Origin: Ceratodon purpureus
Taxonomy: Eukaryota > Streptophyta > Bryopsida > Pseudoditrichales > Ditrichaceae
Length of the DNA stretch: 64,000 nucleotides
NCBI GenBank assembly: GCA_014871385.1
Contig: CM026426.1
Location: 93,912,238 to 93,976,237 of the forward strand
Reading direction: 5' to 3'
Shown here: positions 43,441-53,221 of the stretch, piece after piece
Layout of the letters: every line of letters starts with the position of its first letter
How positions within the stretch are numbered: position 1 is the first letter of the stretch
Position numbers and translations under genes: made by a program
Notes under the pieces: generated by a model
Databases searched by the model: none
What the model saw: the letters and a program-made list of their open reading frames with translations, nothing else
Told to the model about the DNA's origin: nothing

Positions 43441-44111
43441 GCTTTTCTACATTTACAATGTCTTCGGAAGAATTACTGAGTGTTGACATTGTTCAGCTCG
43501 TTTTCAATAGACCTGCCTCGCACAATCAGCTAGTAGTAGAATTCACGATTAGTAGTTGTCATTGAGACTTTAGTAGTAGTTGCATCTCTGATGTAAACCA
43601 GATAGTAAGTAACATGTAAAGGGCGGAACACTACCGTTGTACTTCGATAAGAATATAATCAAATGGATAATCTTATTTTTTCAGTTTTTCGAAGCACGTA
43701 ATGGATTTACCAATGTTGTGAAAAGCGTCAGCGGGCAGCCGACTAGTCCCTAGTAGTCATGTAACATTGTCAATCGTAAAAATCACAAGCCGTGCAATGT
43801 AGACTAGCATTATGGATTCATCGCTCGTAAGGTAATCAAAATGGTCAAGATGTTTATCTAATATGGTTAGAAGCATCAGCGGACAACCGACGATTCCTTA
43901 AGAAAGAAAAGGAATGCAAGACAACATAAAAAGGAAGACGACGGATAATAAAAGATTAATATTGGCTCTATGTAAATCTTTGCTTCGTAATGTACTAATC
44001 TTATTTGAAGGAATCACAACGTTTACAATGTTCATAAATAACGCAAACATAGCAAACCATCATACTCTACGTCTTCTACTGCTAAGATTACAATCGTCAG
44101 CGGGCAGCCGT
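43441..44111. repeat. E2 convergent 3' flank with three hairpins
   Basis: GTCAGCGGGCAGCCGAC (43727-43743), ATCAGCGGACAACCGAC (43875-43891) and GTCAGCGGGCAGCCGTC (44096-44112). Number and spacing match copy A (12562, 12447, 12240) in reverse order. No gene; 43914-44156 is a shadow. Confidence 0.8.
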
Positions 44112-44275
44112 CTAGTCTTCATCCTGGTCATCCCAGTTCATTGCAATTCCATTTGATTTGAAGTTTGCAATAGCAGCAATTGCAACGTCTTCGGGTTTGA
44201 GATGGCTCTTCAGAGGACCCTCATGCGTGGTTTTCTTGGTCTTATGAGTGTACACAACGGACTTATACTCTTGGG
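44112..44275 (-). pseudogene. E2 transposase, last 50 codons
   Basis: Leftward KSVVYTHKTKKTTHEGPLKS, then IAMNWDDQDED and a TAG at 44112-44114, against copy A KSVVYTHWTKKTTHEGPPKS and ISMNWNDEDED. Upstream of EYKSVV the match ends abruptly, so the middle of the gene (copy A about 10440-12080) is missing or replaced. Confidence 0.85.
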
Positions 44276-44885
44276 AGGCTTCAGCTCGCTGATTTTGATG
44301 CAAGTCCAAGGCGTAATAAAGTTTGATCGGTGGCGAGCACACTTGAAGGGGTCCCCACACCTCATGTAATACTCCCAAAAACCGTCTCTTGAACATTTTA
44401 TTTTTTTGGGAATTTTTGTTTTGAGAGTGATTTCTACACTATTGCTTGCTGATTTTGATAGAATTTTGGAGCCACAAGAAAATTTATCGGGCCCAATATA
44501 CCTTTAATGAGGCACTAAATCTCATGAAAGTGGTTTTAAAGACCTTCAATCTTTAAAGAAACTAGATTTTTGTTAATCATATTGTTTTAAAGACAATACT
44601 GAGCAATGTGTTTAATAGAATATTTAGGCCCAAGTCATATATATTGGCTCTTACACAATGATAACATTAAAAAATAGTCATTTTTGGAGCATTTTGATGT
44701 TGTTTAGGGCCCAAAACATTAAACGGCGTTTTCCAATTTTTAAAAATTTTACAACTTTTAAGTAGAATGACGTGAGGTTGCGACCAAACATCTTGCTCTT
44801 GCATTGCCTGCTTGGTGTCATAACTAAGTTCTATAATTCATAATTTTTTGTGAAAGCTACAAGTACTTAGAATATAGGATGAATT
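44276..44885. other. Unassigned AT-rich sequence replacing the E2 transposase middle
   Basis: GCTCGCTGATTTTGAT-like sequence appears twice (44284 and 44447). No gene, no clean terminal repeat. Confidence 0.4.
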
Positions 44886-46292
44886 TTGTTGATAAGTCTA
44901 GCTATATATCCATTTCAATTATATCCATTTTTTTCCACTTCCACTTTCCTCTTTAATTCCATCTCCATTTTTAGATTTTTCCCTCCCTTTTGTTTCCAAC
45001 ATTTCTATTGTCATTCTCCTTTTTCTATTCAAAGTGATTTCCGGTTTCATTTTCATTTTCATTTTCATTATTCTTTTTCGTTTTCTTTTATTCCTCTCAT
45101 TTCGTTGCTTATGTTAATCCTTTTTTATTTTTGTGTTAACACTTATTTTTATGATTTTATCGTCCATTTTTCTCTTCCATCTTCATGTTCTTTTTCAACT
45201 TTGGCTTCATTTTTTCTTTTATATTTCCCTTTCATTATCATTTTTTCCTTTTATTCTAATTTTTACTTTTTTTCTCATTCTTCATTTCCTTCTCATTCTT
45301 CCCTTTCATTTCCATCTTTTCCTTTCATTGTCATTTTTCCATATCATTCTCATTTATCCCTTTCATTTTAATTTTTATGCTAACTCTTAATATTATGATT
45401 TTATCCTCCATCTTTCTCTGCAATCTTCATTTCCATTTCAAATTCATATTCATTTCTTCTTTATATTTCCCTTTCATTATCAGTTTTTCCTTTTATTGTC
45501 ATTTTTTCCTTTTATCCTCATTTTACATTACAATCTCATTTTTCTAATTTTGTCAGTTCTTTTTTCATTTCCATCTTCCGATTTTCCCCTCTCTTTTATC
45601 TTTCCATTTTCATTCATATTTCCCCAATTTTGTCCATTTCCTTTCTAAATTTCATATATGTTTTAAGTTCTTTTTCTCATTTTTCCCCTTTCATTTTCAT
45701 ATCTATTTTAACCCTTCATGATCATTTTTTCCCCTTCCTTTCACCCCTCCATTTTCATTCCTAGTCACCCATCCATTTCCATTTCCATTTTCAATTCCAT
45801 TTACGTTTTCGTTCTCATTGCCATTCTGCCTTTCGATTTTAATTTTTCCCTTTCATTTTCATCTCCATTCTTCCCTTATAATTCTCATTTGTCTCATTCA
45901 CTCTTATTTTCATTCTCATCTCCCCTCAATTATTTATATTTTTTATTTTAGTTTCTTTTTACATTTTCATTTTCATTTTCATTTTTATCTTTTATTCCAA
46001 GTTTTCTCTTCCACTTTCGTTACCATCTTAACCCTTCATTTTAAGTCAATACGCTTCCTTTTTGCCTTCCATTTCCAAATACAATTTCGCTTCCATTTCC
46101 ATTTCAATTTGAAATTAATCTTTACTTTCATTTTCATTATCATTTTCTGTATGTTCTGGGCTTTTCTCCTCTCAATTTTCACTTTCATTTCAATTCTGGT
46201 CTTCTTCCTTATTTCCTTTTTTAATTTCCTAGGTCACTTTTCCCATTCAATGCCTTTTTTCATTCATCAACTTCAATTTCATATTTCTTTAT
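44886..46292 (+). repeat. Long pyrimidine-rich simple sequence (TTTTCATTTCCATTTT type)
   Basis: About 1.4 kb of TTTCATTTTCATT and CCATTTCCATTTT runs with almost no purine stretches. It gives long Phe/Ser/Leu-rich open frames (44886-45371, 45818-46297 and others) that are composition artefacts. Similar sequence recurs at 63170-63480. Confidence 0.9.
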
Positions 46293-48729
46293 TGTGAAAA
46301 AGAGAATATTCTACTAAAAGTTCAAAGCAACAGAAGCTCATACTCGGTATTCACTTGCAACTCAGTAAGTGCACAGAGAGTCGTTCTAGTTAAAACCACG
46401 AGAGGCTGTTAATAACTCTTTTAAAGTTTAGCGACATAATTGGATCAACTAACGGCCTATTAACATTGACAATTCTAGCGCAATTCATCAAAACCAACTA
46501 TATATACAAATATGTCACCACCGACATCACACAATCTACCGACTCTAGCTATACTCCTAAACGTATTTCCTTCAACAACCTCCTCTTAGTTCTCCACCGT
46601 GTTCTGACATCCACATACACCACCGTGACTTTGCATCCAAAATCTTCACTTGCATGAAATCCTCAAACCCCGCACTTGGCCACCAATCCGTGATACATTT
46701 ACAAACTCCTTCTGCGGTCCCAGGCTAGCCATCCTCAATTTCCAAAGCGCGGGACATAGGCGGGAACCCATACCTCCAACGCATAATTTTGGACACGGCT
46801 ACATCCACCGCGAGGTCAACAATTCGCACACGTTCAAAATAACGTAATCAAAGAAACCCTTTCAACAAAAGCAATGTAGGCACTTACGAGGTATTAGGTT
46901 GGTGCTGCTCCAAAAAATTCTAGTGGCCATCCCTAAAATACAAGCAAGCTTCAGGATTGCCCTCTTCGACAATACAAAGTAGGTACCATGCTGCGAAAGT
47001 GCGTACATATTCAAGAAGGAAGGGAGTCGGAAGCCACAACGCAAGCGAAAGCTTTCGATCCAAAGAGGCATGTTCTTCGACGCACGCGAACTCAACGGAA
47101 TCTCCAACTCCTCCATATAGTAGTGCTAAAACTCGCAATATGCATACCCCCACACTGAGAGCTCACGCCGCCACCAAAGCCGGCGCCTAAATCTACGCAC
47201 TGATATCATTCTCGTTCCTGGCCTCGGATATTGATCAAGCATCCCTCAAGACCATGGTGCATGAAACGGGATCACCATTATAGTAATATCAAGCACCGAC
47301 AAATTCACTCACAGCCCATACACGCAGCATACAAAATATTTACAAGATATACGTAAGCAAAAAAATCCCTTCTCAAATCCGTTCAGTCGTTATGACACTA
47401 AATCCAAGAAGCCACGAATCACATAATTCCATCATTTAAACATCACACATCAACATTATTAAAATCCCCAACACATTCCACCACATTTCAATCTAAAATC
47501 CCCAACACATTTCCACCACATAACTCAAGTCTATAAGCTCGTTTAGCTATGCTAAATTAATCAATTCGGAGATTCAAGCTAAATACATAGTACTCAGATA
47601 TATTACATATAAATAGTGTATATTGTTGTCAATAAATTGGTTTCAATGTAAAATGATCATTCCACAAAAGATTGGAACTCTCTCAAAAATTTCTATCATT
47701 AAACCCAAAAAAATAACCATTTCCTTCTTATGGTCTTGTTTTCCCCTTCAAAGATGCGCTTCAATCTCTAATTTCAATCTTTTAAAATCTATTTGTAAAA
47801 TAGTTTCCAAGAGTCCTTTTGTTATAGAATTTAGTATATGAACATGCCACATTTGTCTTCTATCTTTCAATTCTTGTACACATCTAGTTAATAAGTCGTC
47901 TTTTCAAATTCAATTGAAATCCTTATCGTGTAACAATGATTATATTTCTTTTTAATTTTCCAAACTAAAGTTTCTTAAATAAACTTGAACAATTTGGCTA
48001 TTTTCTTTTATCCTTTTCTCTTCTCTTTATTATTTTTTTCCAATATGTGTATTTTCATCTTGTTGTCATAATTCTTACTTCTTACCAATTTCATTTTAAG
48101 ATTTGTGGTGTGAAGTTCTTTCTCCACCTCCAATTGTCATTAAGTCTTGTCTAGTCCGTGGAAAACAGAGAAGTACTATCAAAACTAAAATTCAGTAATC
48201 AAGCTTTAATCCAAACTTAAACCAGGTCAAAATTAATCCTCAAAACGAATCCAACGAGCTGACTCAGCTACTTCGATTATCCCATAATTATTGGAATTAC
48301 AGTTCATGCTTTGATAAATAGCATGGACATCCAGTTAGTATTTGCCACTTGGTATTGCCCCTGGCTGGATTTAATTAATCGCATAATTCGAATGGTGCGA
48401 CGTACGTTGTGAATTAAAATCTCCGGGGTCGAGACCAAATTGACATGATGAAAAACCAAATTGGAAATAAGATAATTCTACAAAGTTGTGCAAGTTTTTT
48501 GTCATCCATGATTAAAGTTTTTAACAAATTCTCTTAATATAATCAATAACATATATGCTCATTCAACTACCCCAAAACATTCAAAATAAATACAAAAATA
48601 TACGGCCATAAGTTTTGAATCACTTCAAAAAAACATTCAAATATCTGAAAAGTTACCGCTCACCGCTCTCCGCCCACCACTCACCGCTCGCAGATTAGCA
48701 TTTCTCATTCATGTGCCTATTTCTATCCT
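46293..48729. other. Unassigned sequence without supported gene
   Basis: Frames at 46862-47190 overlap on both strands and show no family. 47340-48170 is AT-rich. 48205-48490 loosely resembles 36670-36900. CCGCTCACCGCTCTCCGCCC near 48656 is a short GC-rich pyrimidine run at the junction with E2. Confidence 0.35.
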
Positions 48730-48818
48730 CTGTCAAGCTCTGCCACTTGTCCAACCCTCTAGGATACATTGCAATGAGTTCAACGAAGAAGTCACACTCA
48801 GTGCACTTGTAGAAATTA
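48730..48818 (-). pseudogene. E2 transposase exon 2 piece, 3' side of CACTA2
   Basis: On the minus strand CAAGTGCACTGAGTGTGACT, CGTTGAACTCATTGC and GCAGAGCTTGACAGAGGATA match copy A 10325-10425. The match fades left of 48730. TTA at 48816-48818 is the CACTA2 target duplication. Confidence 0.85.
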
Positions 48819-48989
48819 CACTATAACAAATCCAGCCCAATGTGACTGGGTTTTATGCCTAGAGTAGGGCATAAACCAAAATTTGACTTACACTGTTTCC
48901 AGTCATTTTGAGTCAGTCGCTCCGGACAATCTGACTAGCGGTCATATCGGACATTTTTTATTCCCAATACTGCGTTCCCTTGGTGTTTT

Positions 48990-49175
48990 GGGACCTTGAG
49001 TAGGGACCTGCTCTCGGACTTGGGAAAATATGACTCTGTAGAGTCATATATTATTGACTACACAACGTCATCAATATGGTATAGTTGACTAAGTATAGTC
49101 AACCATATATGACTCTACAGTCACCAATATGATATAGGTGACTAAGTATAGTCAACCATACATGACTCTACAAAC
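48990..49175 (+). repeat. CACTA2 left subterminal repeats
   Basis: Two units of about 65 bp hold ATATG(G/A)TATAG then TGACTAAGTATAGTCAACCA and TGACTCTAC. TATAGTTGACTA and its complement form a short palindrome. Likely transposase-binding array (inference). Confidence 0.8.
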
Positions 49176-49314
49176 GCGATGGAATCTAAGAATATATGGT
49201 TGATTCAATAGATGTAATGGAATCTAGGGATACACTCTGAAGATGTGGTGTAATCTAAGAGTACATGGTTGATTCTATAGATGTGTAATTAGATTAAATA
49301 TATTTTTAAATTTA

Positions 49315-49447
49315 CATTATACCTAGATCTAGATTATAGCCAGATCTAGATTATATCCAGATCTAGATTATATCTATATCTACATTATATCTAGATCTAC
49401 ATTATATCTAGATCTAGATTATATCTCTATCTACATTATATCTACAT
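49315..49447 (+). repeat. Tandem repeat of about 18 bp, CTAGATCTAGATTATATC type
   Basis: Seven or so units, each containing the palindrome AGATCT or CTAGATCTAG, with drift to TATCTACATTATATC at the right end. Confidence 0.88.
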
Positions 49448-49698
49448 TAATATGTCACTATGACCAATTCCTCCACGTACACAAGCATTGTCTGTTCAAA
49501 AATTTGTCAGCAATATCTTGCAGCAACGCATGTTAAGGTCGTAAGTTTAAGCAAAATGGGATGAGCGGGTACAAAAAACTCTTGTCTGATTGTATGATGT
49601 TCCGGCAGAAAAGGTAGCACCTGCTCAACTGACCTAAAGCAACAAAACTTTCACAGGAATGTCAAGTTCTACGTGTTTACTGCCAAAAAGATGCGTAC

Positions 49699-49988
49699 CC
49701 ATGTAAAAGCCTCCGCGTGATCTGTGTTCCACTCATAGGGGATGTTCATATCGAATATACCGGCAACAAGTGAAAAGAGAGCCACCACTACAGTAGCTGA
49801 ACTGAGAATCAACTCCAACTGCACCAACCAGAAATCCCACTCTTGAATGTTTGAGGATCCATTCACGATTGCGCACGGTCAAATGAACAGATAAGTAGAA
49901 CCACAAACACTATAGGTGAAGCAAGGTTGCTGAAACATATTTTAAGAATGTGAAATACCTGAATAAGCTGATTTTTATGATTGTCAAG
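49699..49988 (-). pseudogene. Captured MRS2/MGT (CorA-type) magnesium transporter exons
   Basis: A 30-bp exon (49988-49959) encodes LDNHKNQLIQ after an AAACAG acceptor and before GTATTT. After an intron, the next exon (49818-49699, TGCAG acceptor, GTACGC donor) encodes LELILSSATVVVALFSLVAG, then IFDMNIPYEWNTDHAEAFTW. The family carries LDNHRNQLIQ and, in the first membrane helix, the invariant GMN motif; here it is DMN, which should abolish transport. Only about 50 of the usual 400 or so residues are present, with introns kept, so this is a DNA-level capture from a host gene. Confidence 0.86.
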
Positions 49989-50137
49989 CTGTTTGGAAAA
50001 AGCGGAAACAGTGAAGGCATCAGAACAGCGCAAACATATGATCATAAGACTACTGCACTAAATTTGTTCTTTCTACCGACAGTCATCTGCAATTAGACAG
50101 TTACACAAAGCATATTGCTACCATAAAAAAAGTTAGT

Positions 50138-50326
50138 TTATGTTATTGTCATGATGTTTGTGATTGCCTGCACGCCAAAGATCCCAATGAGCAACGCTGC
50201 CTTCAAATATAGGTTCCAATACATATCAGACCAGATATATGTATTCCAAAACCGTTCATGTGCTGATTGCACTAATACCAAAATTATTCTGTTAGTAGGA
50301 TAGATAACCTCAAAGCAGTAAACATA
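50138..50326 (-). other. Hydrophobic reading frame between the two captured genes, unassigned
   Basis: Minus-strand frame includes FWNTYIWSDMYWNLYLKAAL and LIGIFGVQAITNIM, which could be a membrane helix from a third captured exon, or intron sequence. I cannot place it in Kish or MRS2. Confidence 0.3.
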
Positions 50327-50606
50327 CCAATGCGAGCTGCTTTCTAGAAAAAACCTCGAAACCTGCAACGCACACCAATGATCAACATACAGATGAAATT
50401 CAACCAAACCCTAATTCAGCAACTTGAGACATGGAAAAAAACGACAACAAAGCAAGAAACTGAATCATCGCTCCATTCAATCACTCACTCACTCACCCAA
50501 TTCTCTGCTCCATGAGCTTAGGAGCCTGGATCTTGACAAAGGTGCAAGTGCAAATGACGAGCAGCATCACAGTCAAGAATGACTAAAAATTGAACGACAC
50601 TGACTG
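50327..50606 (-). pseudogene. Captured Kish/TMEM167 gene fragment (exons 1 and 2)
   Basis: Exon 1 (50606-50497, donor GTGAGT) reads SVSFNF-stop-SFLTVMLLVI, then CTCTFVKIQAPKLMEQRI; exon 2 (50362-50328) reads GFRGFF-stop-KAARIG across the junction. Plant Kish proteins have MSxxFNFxSFLTV, CTCTFVK and GFRGFFWKAARIG, so this is unmistakable. The start codon is CAG and two codons (normally Gln/His and Trp) are TAG. Kish is a small two-helix secretory-pathway membrane protein. The third exon is not seen. 50610-50800 looks like its 5' leader (GTTAGGGTTTGGGG on the minus strand). Confidence 0.88.
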
Positions 50607-51169
50607 CCCAACCCCACACCACCCCACCGTCAAACCCAAAAGAACACAACCACCATGCATGCAGCATAGCAAAAACGCCCGGAGCCGAAGCCAAAAACTC
50701 CTATCACAGAGCATCGACAAAGAACCCTGGACAAAACCCCAAACCCTAACGACGGAGAAGTCGAACTTCCTTAATACTCCACGGAAAGAGACGCCACCAC
50801 CAAGCCAGAGATGCGTCAAACTTGACGTAAATCCACACTATCCTGAATTAGTGTGGAAAAAATATCCAATTAAACGTGGCGCGCGTCAAGCGTTTTAACG
50901 TGAAAAAGTCACCAATAACGTCACTGCGTCAAAGAGGATATGGGTGAAACGCGAATAAAATTTATACGTTCCAAATAACGGCATCACGTTAAATTAAACG
51001 GACACGTTCCTGTTGGACAGTAATTTTTTCACCTACTTTTTTACCTCAAGGAACTTTAGATATGACTAAATATAGTAAGTTTCCACGTCAGCACGTTTCT
51101 TATGACAGGGAGGACGTCAATCTTAACAGGTGCTACGTTAAAATGTGTTAAAAAAAACGTAACACATTA

Positions 51170-51590
51170 ACTGACGTGGAATGAGTGCGCTGACGTGGAA
51201 TGCTTGAAGAGTCAATGGCTGACGTGGAAGGTAGTTTTGACTATGGTTGACCATAGTAGTATCCAGAGCAGCGCGTTTCTTATAACATTGAGGCGTCATA
51301 GGTATCATGCGCCACGTTCAAGTGTGTTAAAAAAAACGTACCGAGAAGTCTGACGTGGAATGACTGTGCTGACGTGGAATGCGTTGTAGGGTGATAGGCT
51401 GACGTGGAAGGTTTAGGGTTTGACCGGTCAAGTAATGTTTGAGAGCCCGGGGGGGCTGTCAACATTGTCGTGCGCGTTTCTTGTAACGTGATAGTGCGTT
51501 AAGATGTGTTACAAAAAACGTATGAACATATCTGACGTGGAATGCGTGCGTAGACGTGGAACGTGTGCGTGGAGGAATTTGGTGACGTGG
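51170..51590 (+). repeat. TGACGTGGAATG repeat array
   Basis: TGACGTGGAA recurs at 51172, 51192, 51221, 51350, 51370, 51402, 51533 and 51581. Between them runs a longer unit with GCGTTTCTT(A/G)TAAC and GTGTTA-AAAAACGTA, repeated three times every 200 bp or so. Confidence 0.85.
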
Positions 51591-51747
51591 AATGTAATAT
51601 TTGACCTGCAATATTTTATTTGGGAGTCTAGGAGGCTGTCAACAGTGACGCACGCGTTTCTTGGGTCAGAAAGTGCGTTTCTTGTAACAGGAAGTGCGTT
51701 TCTTGTAACATAAAGTGCGTTCAAATGTACTACAAAAAATGAAGGCA

Positions 51748-51812
51748 CCTAGGGTTGGCGGCTAGGGTTTGGCGGCTAGGGTTTGACGGCTAGGGTTTGG
51801 CGGCTAGGTTTT
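51748..51812 (+). repeat. GGCGGCTAGGGTTT minisatellite
   Basis: Four to five units of about 15 bp, each with TAGGGTTT, which resembles a plant telobox. Confidence 0.88.
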
Positions 51813-51869
51813 TGAGGGGGTTTTAGAGTGAGGATTGACTCTTTTTCTCTCTATCTGGGTGTTTCAGTT

Positions 51870-51990
51870 GGAGCTAGGAGTGTGTGTGTGTGTGAGTATG
51901 GAGCAAGGAGTGTGTGTGAGTATGAAGCTAGGAGTGTGTGTGTGTGTGTGTGAGTGTGGAGCTAGGAATGTGTGTGTGTGTGTGTGAAAG
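51870..51990 (+). repeat. GT-rich microsatellite with AGCTAGGAGTGTGT units
   Basis: Runs of (TG)n separated by GAGTATGGAGC(A/T)AGGA-like spacers, about four imperfect units. Confidence 0.88.
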
Positions 51991-53221
51991 TGAAGAAGTT
52001 GAATGTTACTTTCATGAGGCCATTACTTTCCTCTATCCTAATGATGACGCAATTGTGTATACAGAAAGAAGTTGAGGGTTTGAAGAAATTGCTTGGACAG
52101 AATGCTACACTGCCGGTGAAAACCTTTAAACGGGTAAGAGCTTCTTGATACTAAACCTTCAGATGGGATTGATTGGCTGATTTGTTGCTGTGACCTCACC
52201 GTTGGCTTGATCACATGGGCTGTGTAGATTAAGAAGAATCTAGCGTGAGCCTCCTGGGATGTACGCACCATTTGTGTCCTCTACATGCCAATCGCTCCTC
52301 CAAGAAGTGGCCGAGCTCATTTTGGTAGAAAGCTGTAATGCATCGCAATGTAGAGGTAGACTTTATGTATTTTGTATTTGAATAACAGAACATTGTATCA
52401 AAAAAGTTACAGCGTGTTTAATTGTGTTTTAATTGATGTTTCGTTTGCGTTTTAAATGACGTTCTCTTGTGTTCCAGAACGTTATTGCTTACGTTCAATA
52501 GTGTTTGTATGTGTCATAATGATCATGAGCTATGCGTTTGGATAAACATTGAATTGCGTTTCAGTGAACACCCAAAATCCACTTTAATGTAACAAAGAGT
52601 TGACACTGCGAACGTCAACTTCCGTCTAAATGCGTTTTTCAAAACGCATTCAAATACGTGACACATGCGTTTATCAGCGTCCAAACACATCATAATGAAC
52701 GTCCACACTACGTTTACGTAAACATACAAAACACGTCACACTACGTTTACGTAAACACACAAAAACCGTCACCCTAAACCGTTTTTGTAAACATACAAAA
52801 CCGACACCATAAACGCATCCGCGAATATTCTCGGATCAGTGATCATGACACGTGTCACCATCTCAACCGTTGAAATCAAGTGCCACGTCAACTGCCATGC
52901 AATATCTGACGTGGAATGGACAATGTAGGGAAATATCCACGTAAACTCCAACGTGGAATGAAAAACAGCGGGAAATGCTCACGTGGCAAAAAGTAACTCC
53001 GTCGATTTACTGACCCCAGGTAACTTCTGGCAATTCCGAGTAACGTGGTTTAACAGAGATGACGTGCGCACGTTAAACCGTTTTAATTTGCCATGACGCG
53101 CCGCGTCATAATCAAAAGACCTATGTGACAGGGCGCGTCACTCTGGACTAGTTCAAAAATCCACGTTAAAACGCGTTAAAAACCGCGTTAAACGGCGTTA
53201 TCATTGACGCATCTCTGGCTT

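Larger units (their letters stand above)
50802..53221. mobile_element. 2.4-kb inverted-repeat segment nested in CACTA2
   Basis: AAGCCAGAGATGCGTCAA at 50802-50819 is repeated inverted at 53204-53221. The interior is full of TGACGTGG(A/C), AACGCGTT/GCGTTTCTTGTAAC and ACGTTTACGTAAAC motifs. No target duplication is visible and no transposase, so it may be a MITE-like element or a rearranged part of CACTA2. Confidence 0.6.

Noticed and set aside
43727-44112. A CRISPR-like or attachment-site reading of the repeated hairpins
   Set aside because: The repeats are dispersed at irregular spacing with no spacers, in a plant-type genome, and lie in introns and coding sequence.
44886-46297. Several long open frames rich in Phe, Ser and Leu, like membrane proteins
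   Set aside because: They arise from T/C-rich simple sequence, overlap in different frames and have no family.
48656-48700. CCGCTCACCGCT run as a terminal repeat of an element filling 44.3-48.7 kb
   Set aside because: No inverted or direct partner at the 44.28-kb junction; similarity to GCTCGCTGATTTT is short and in the same orientation.
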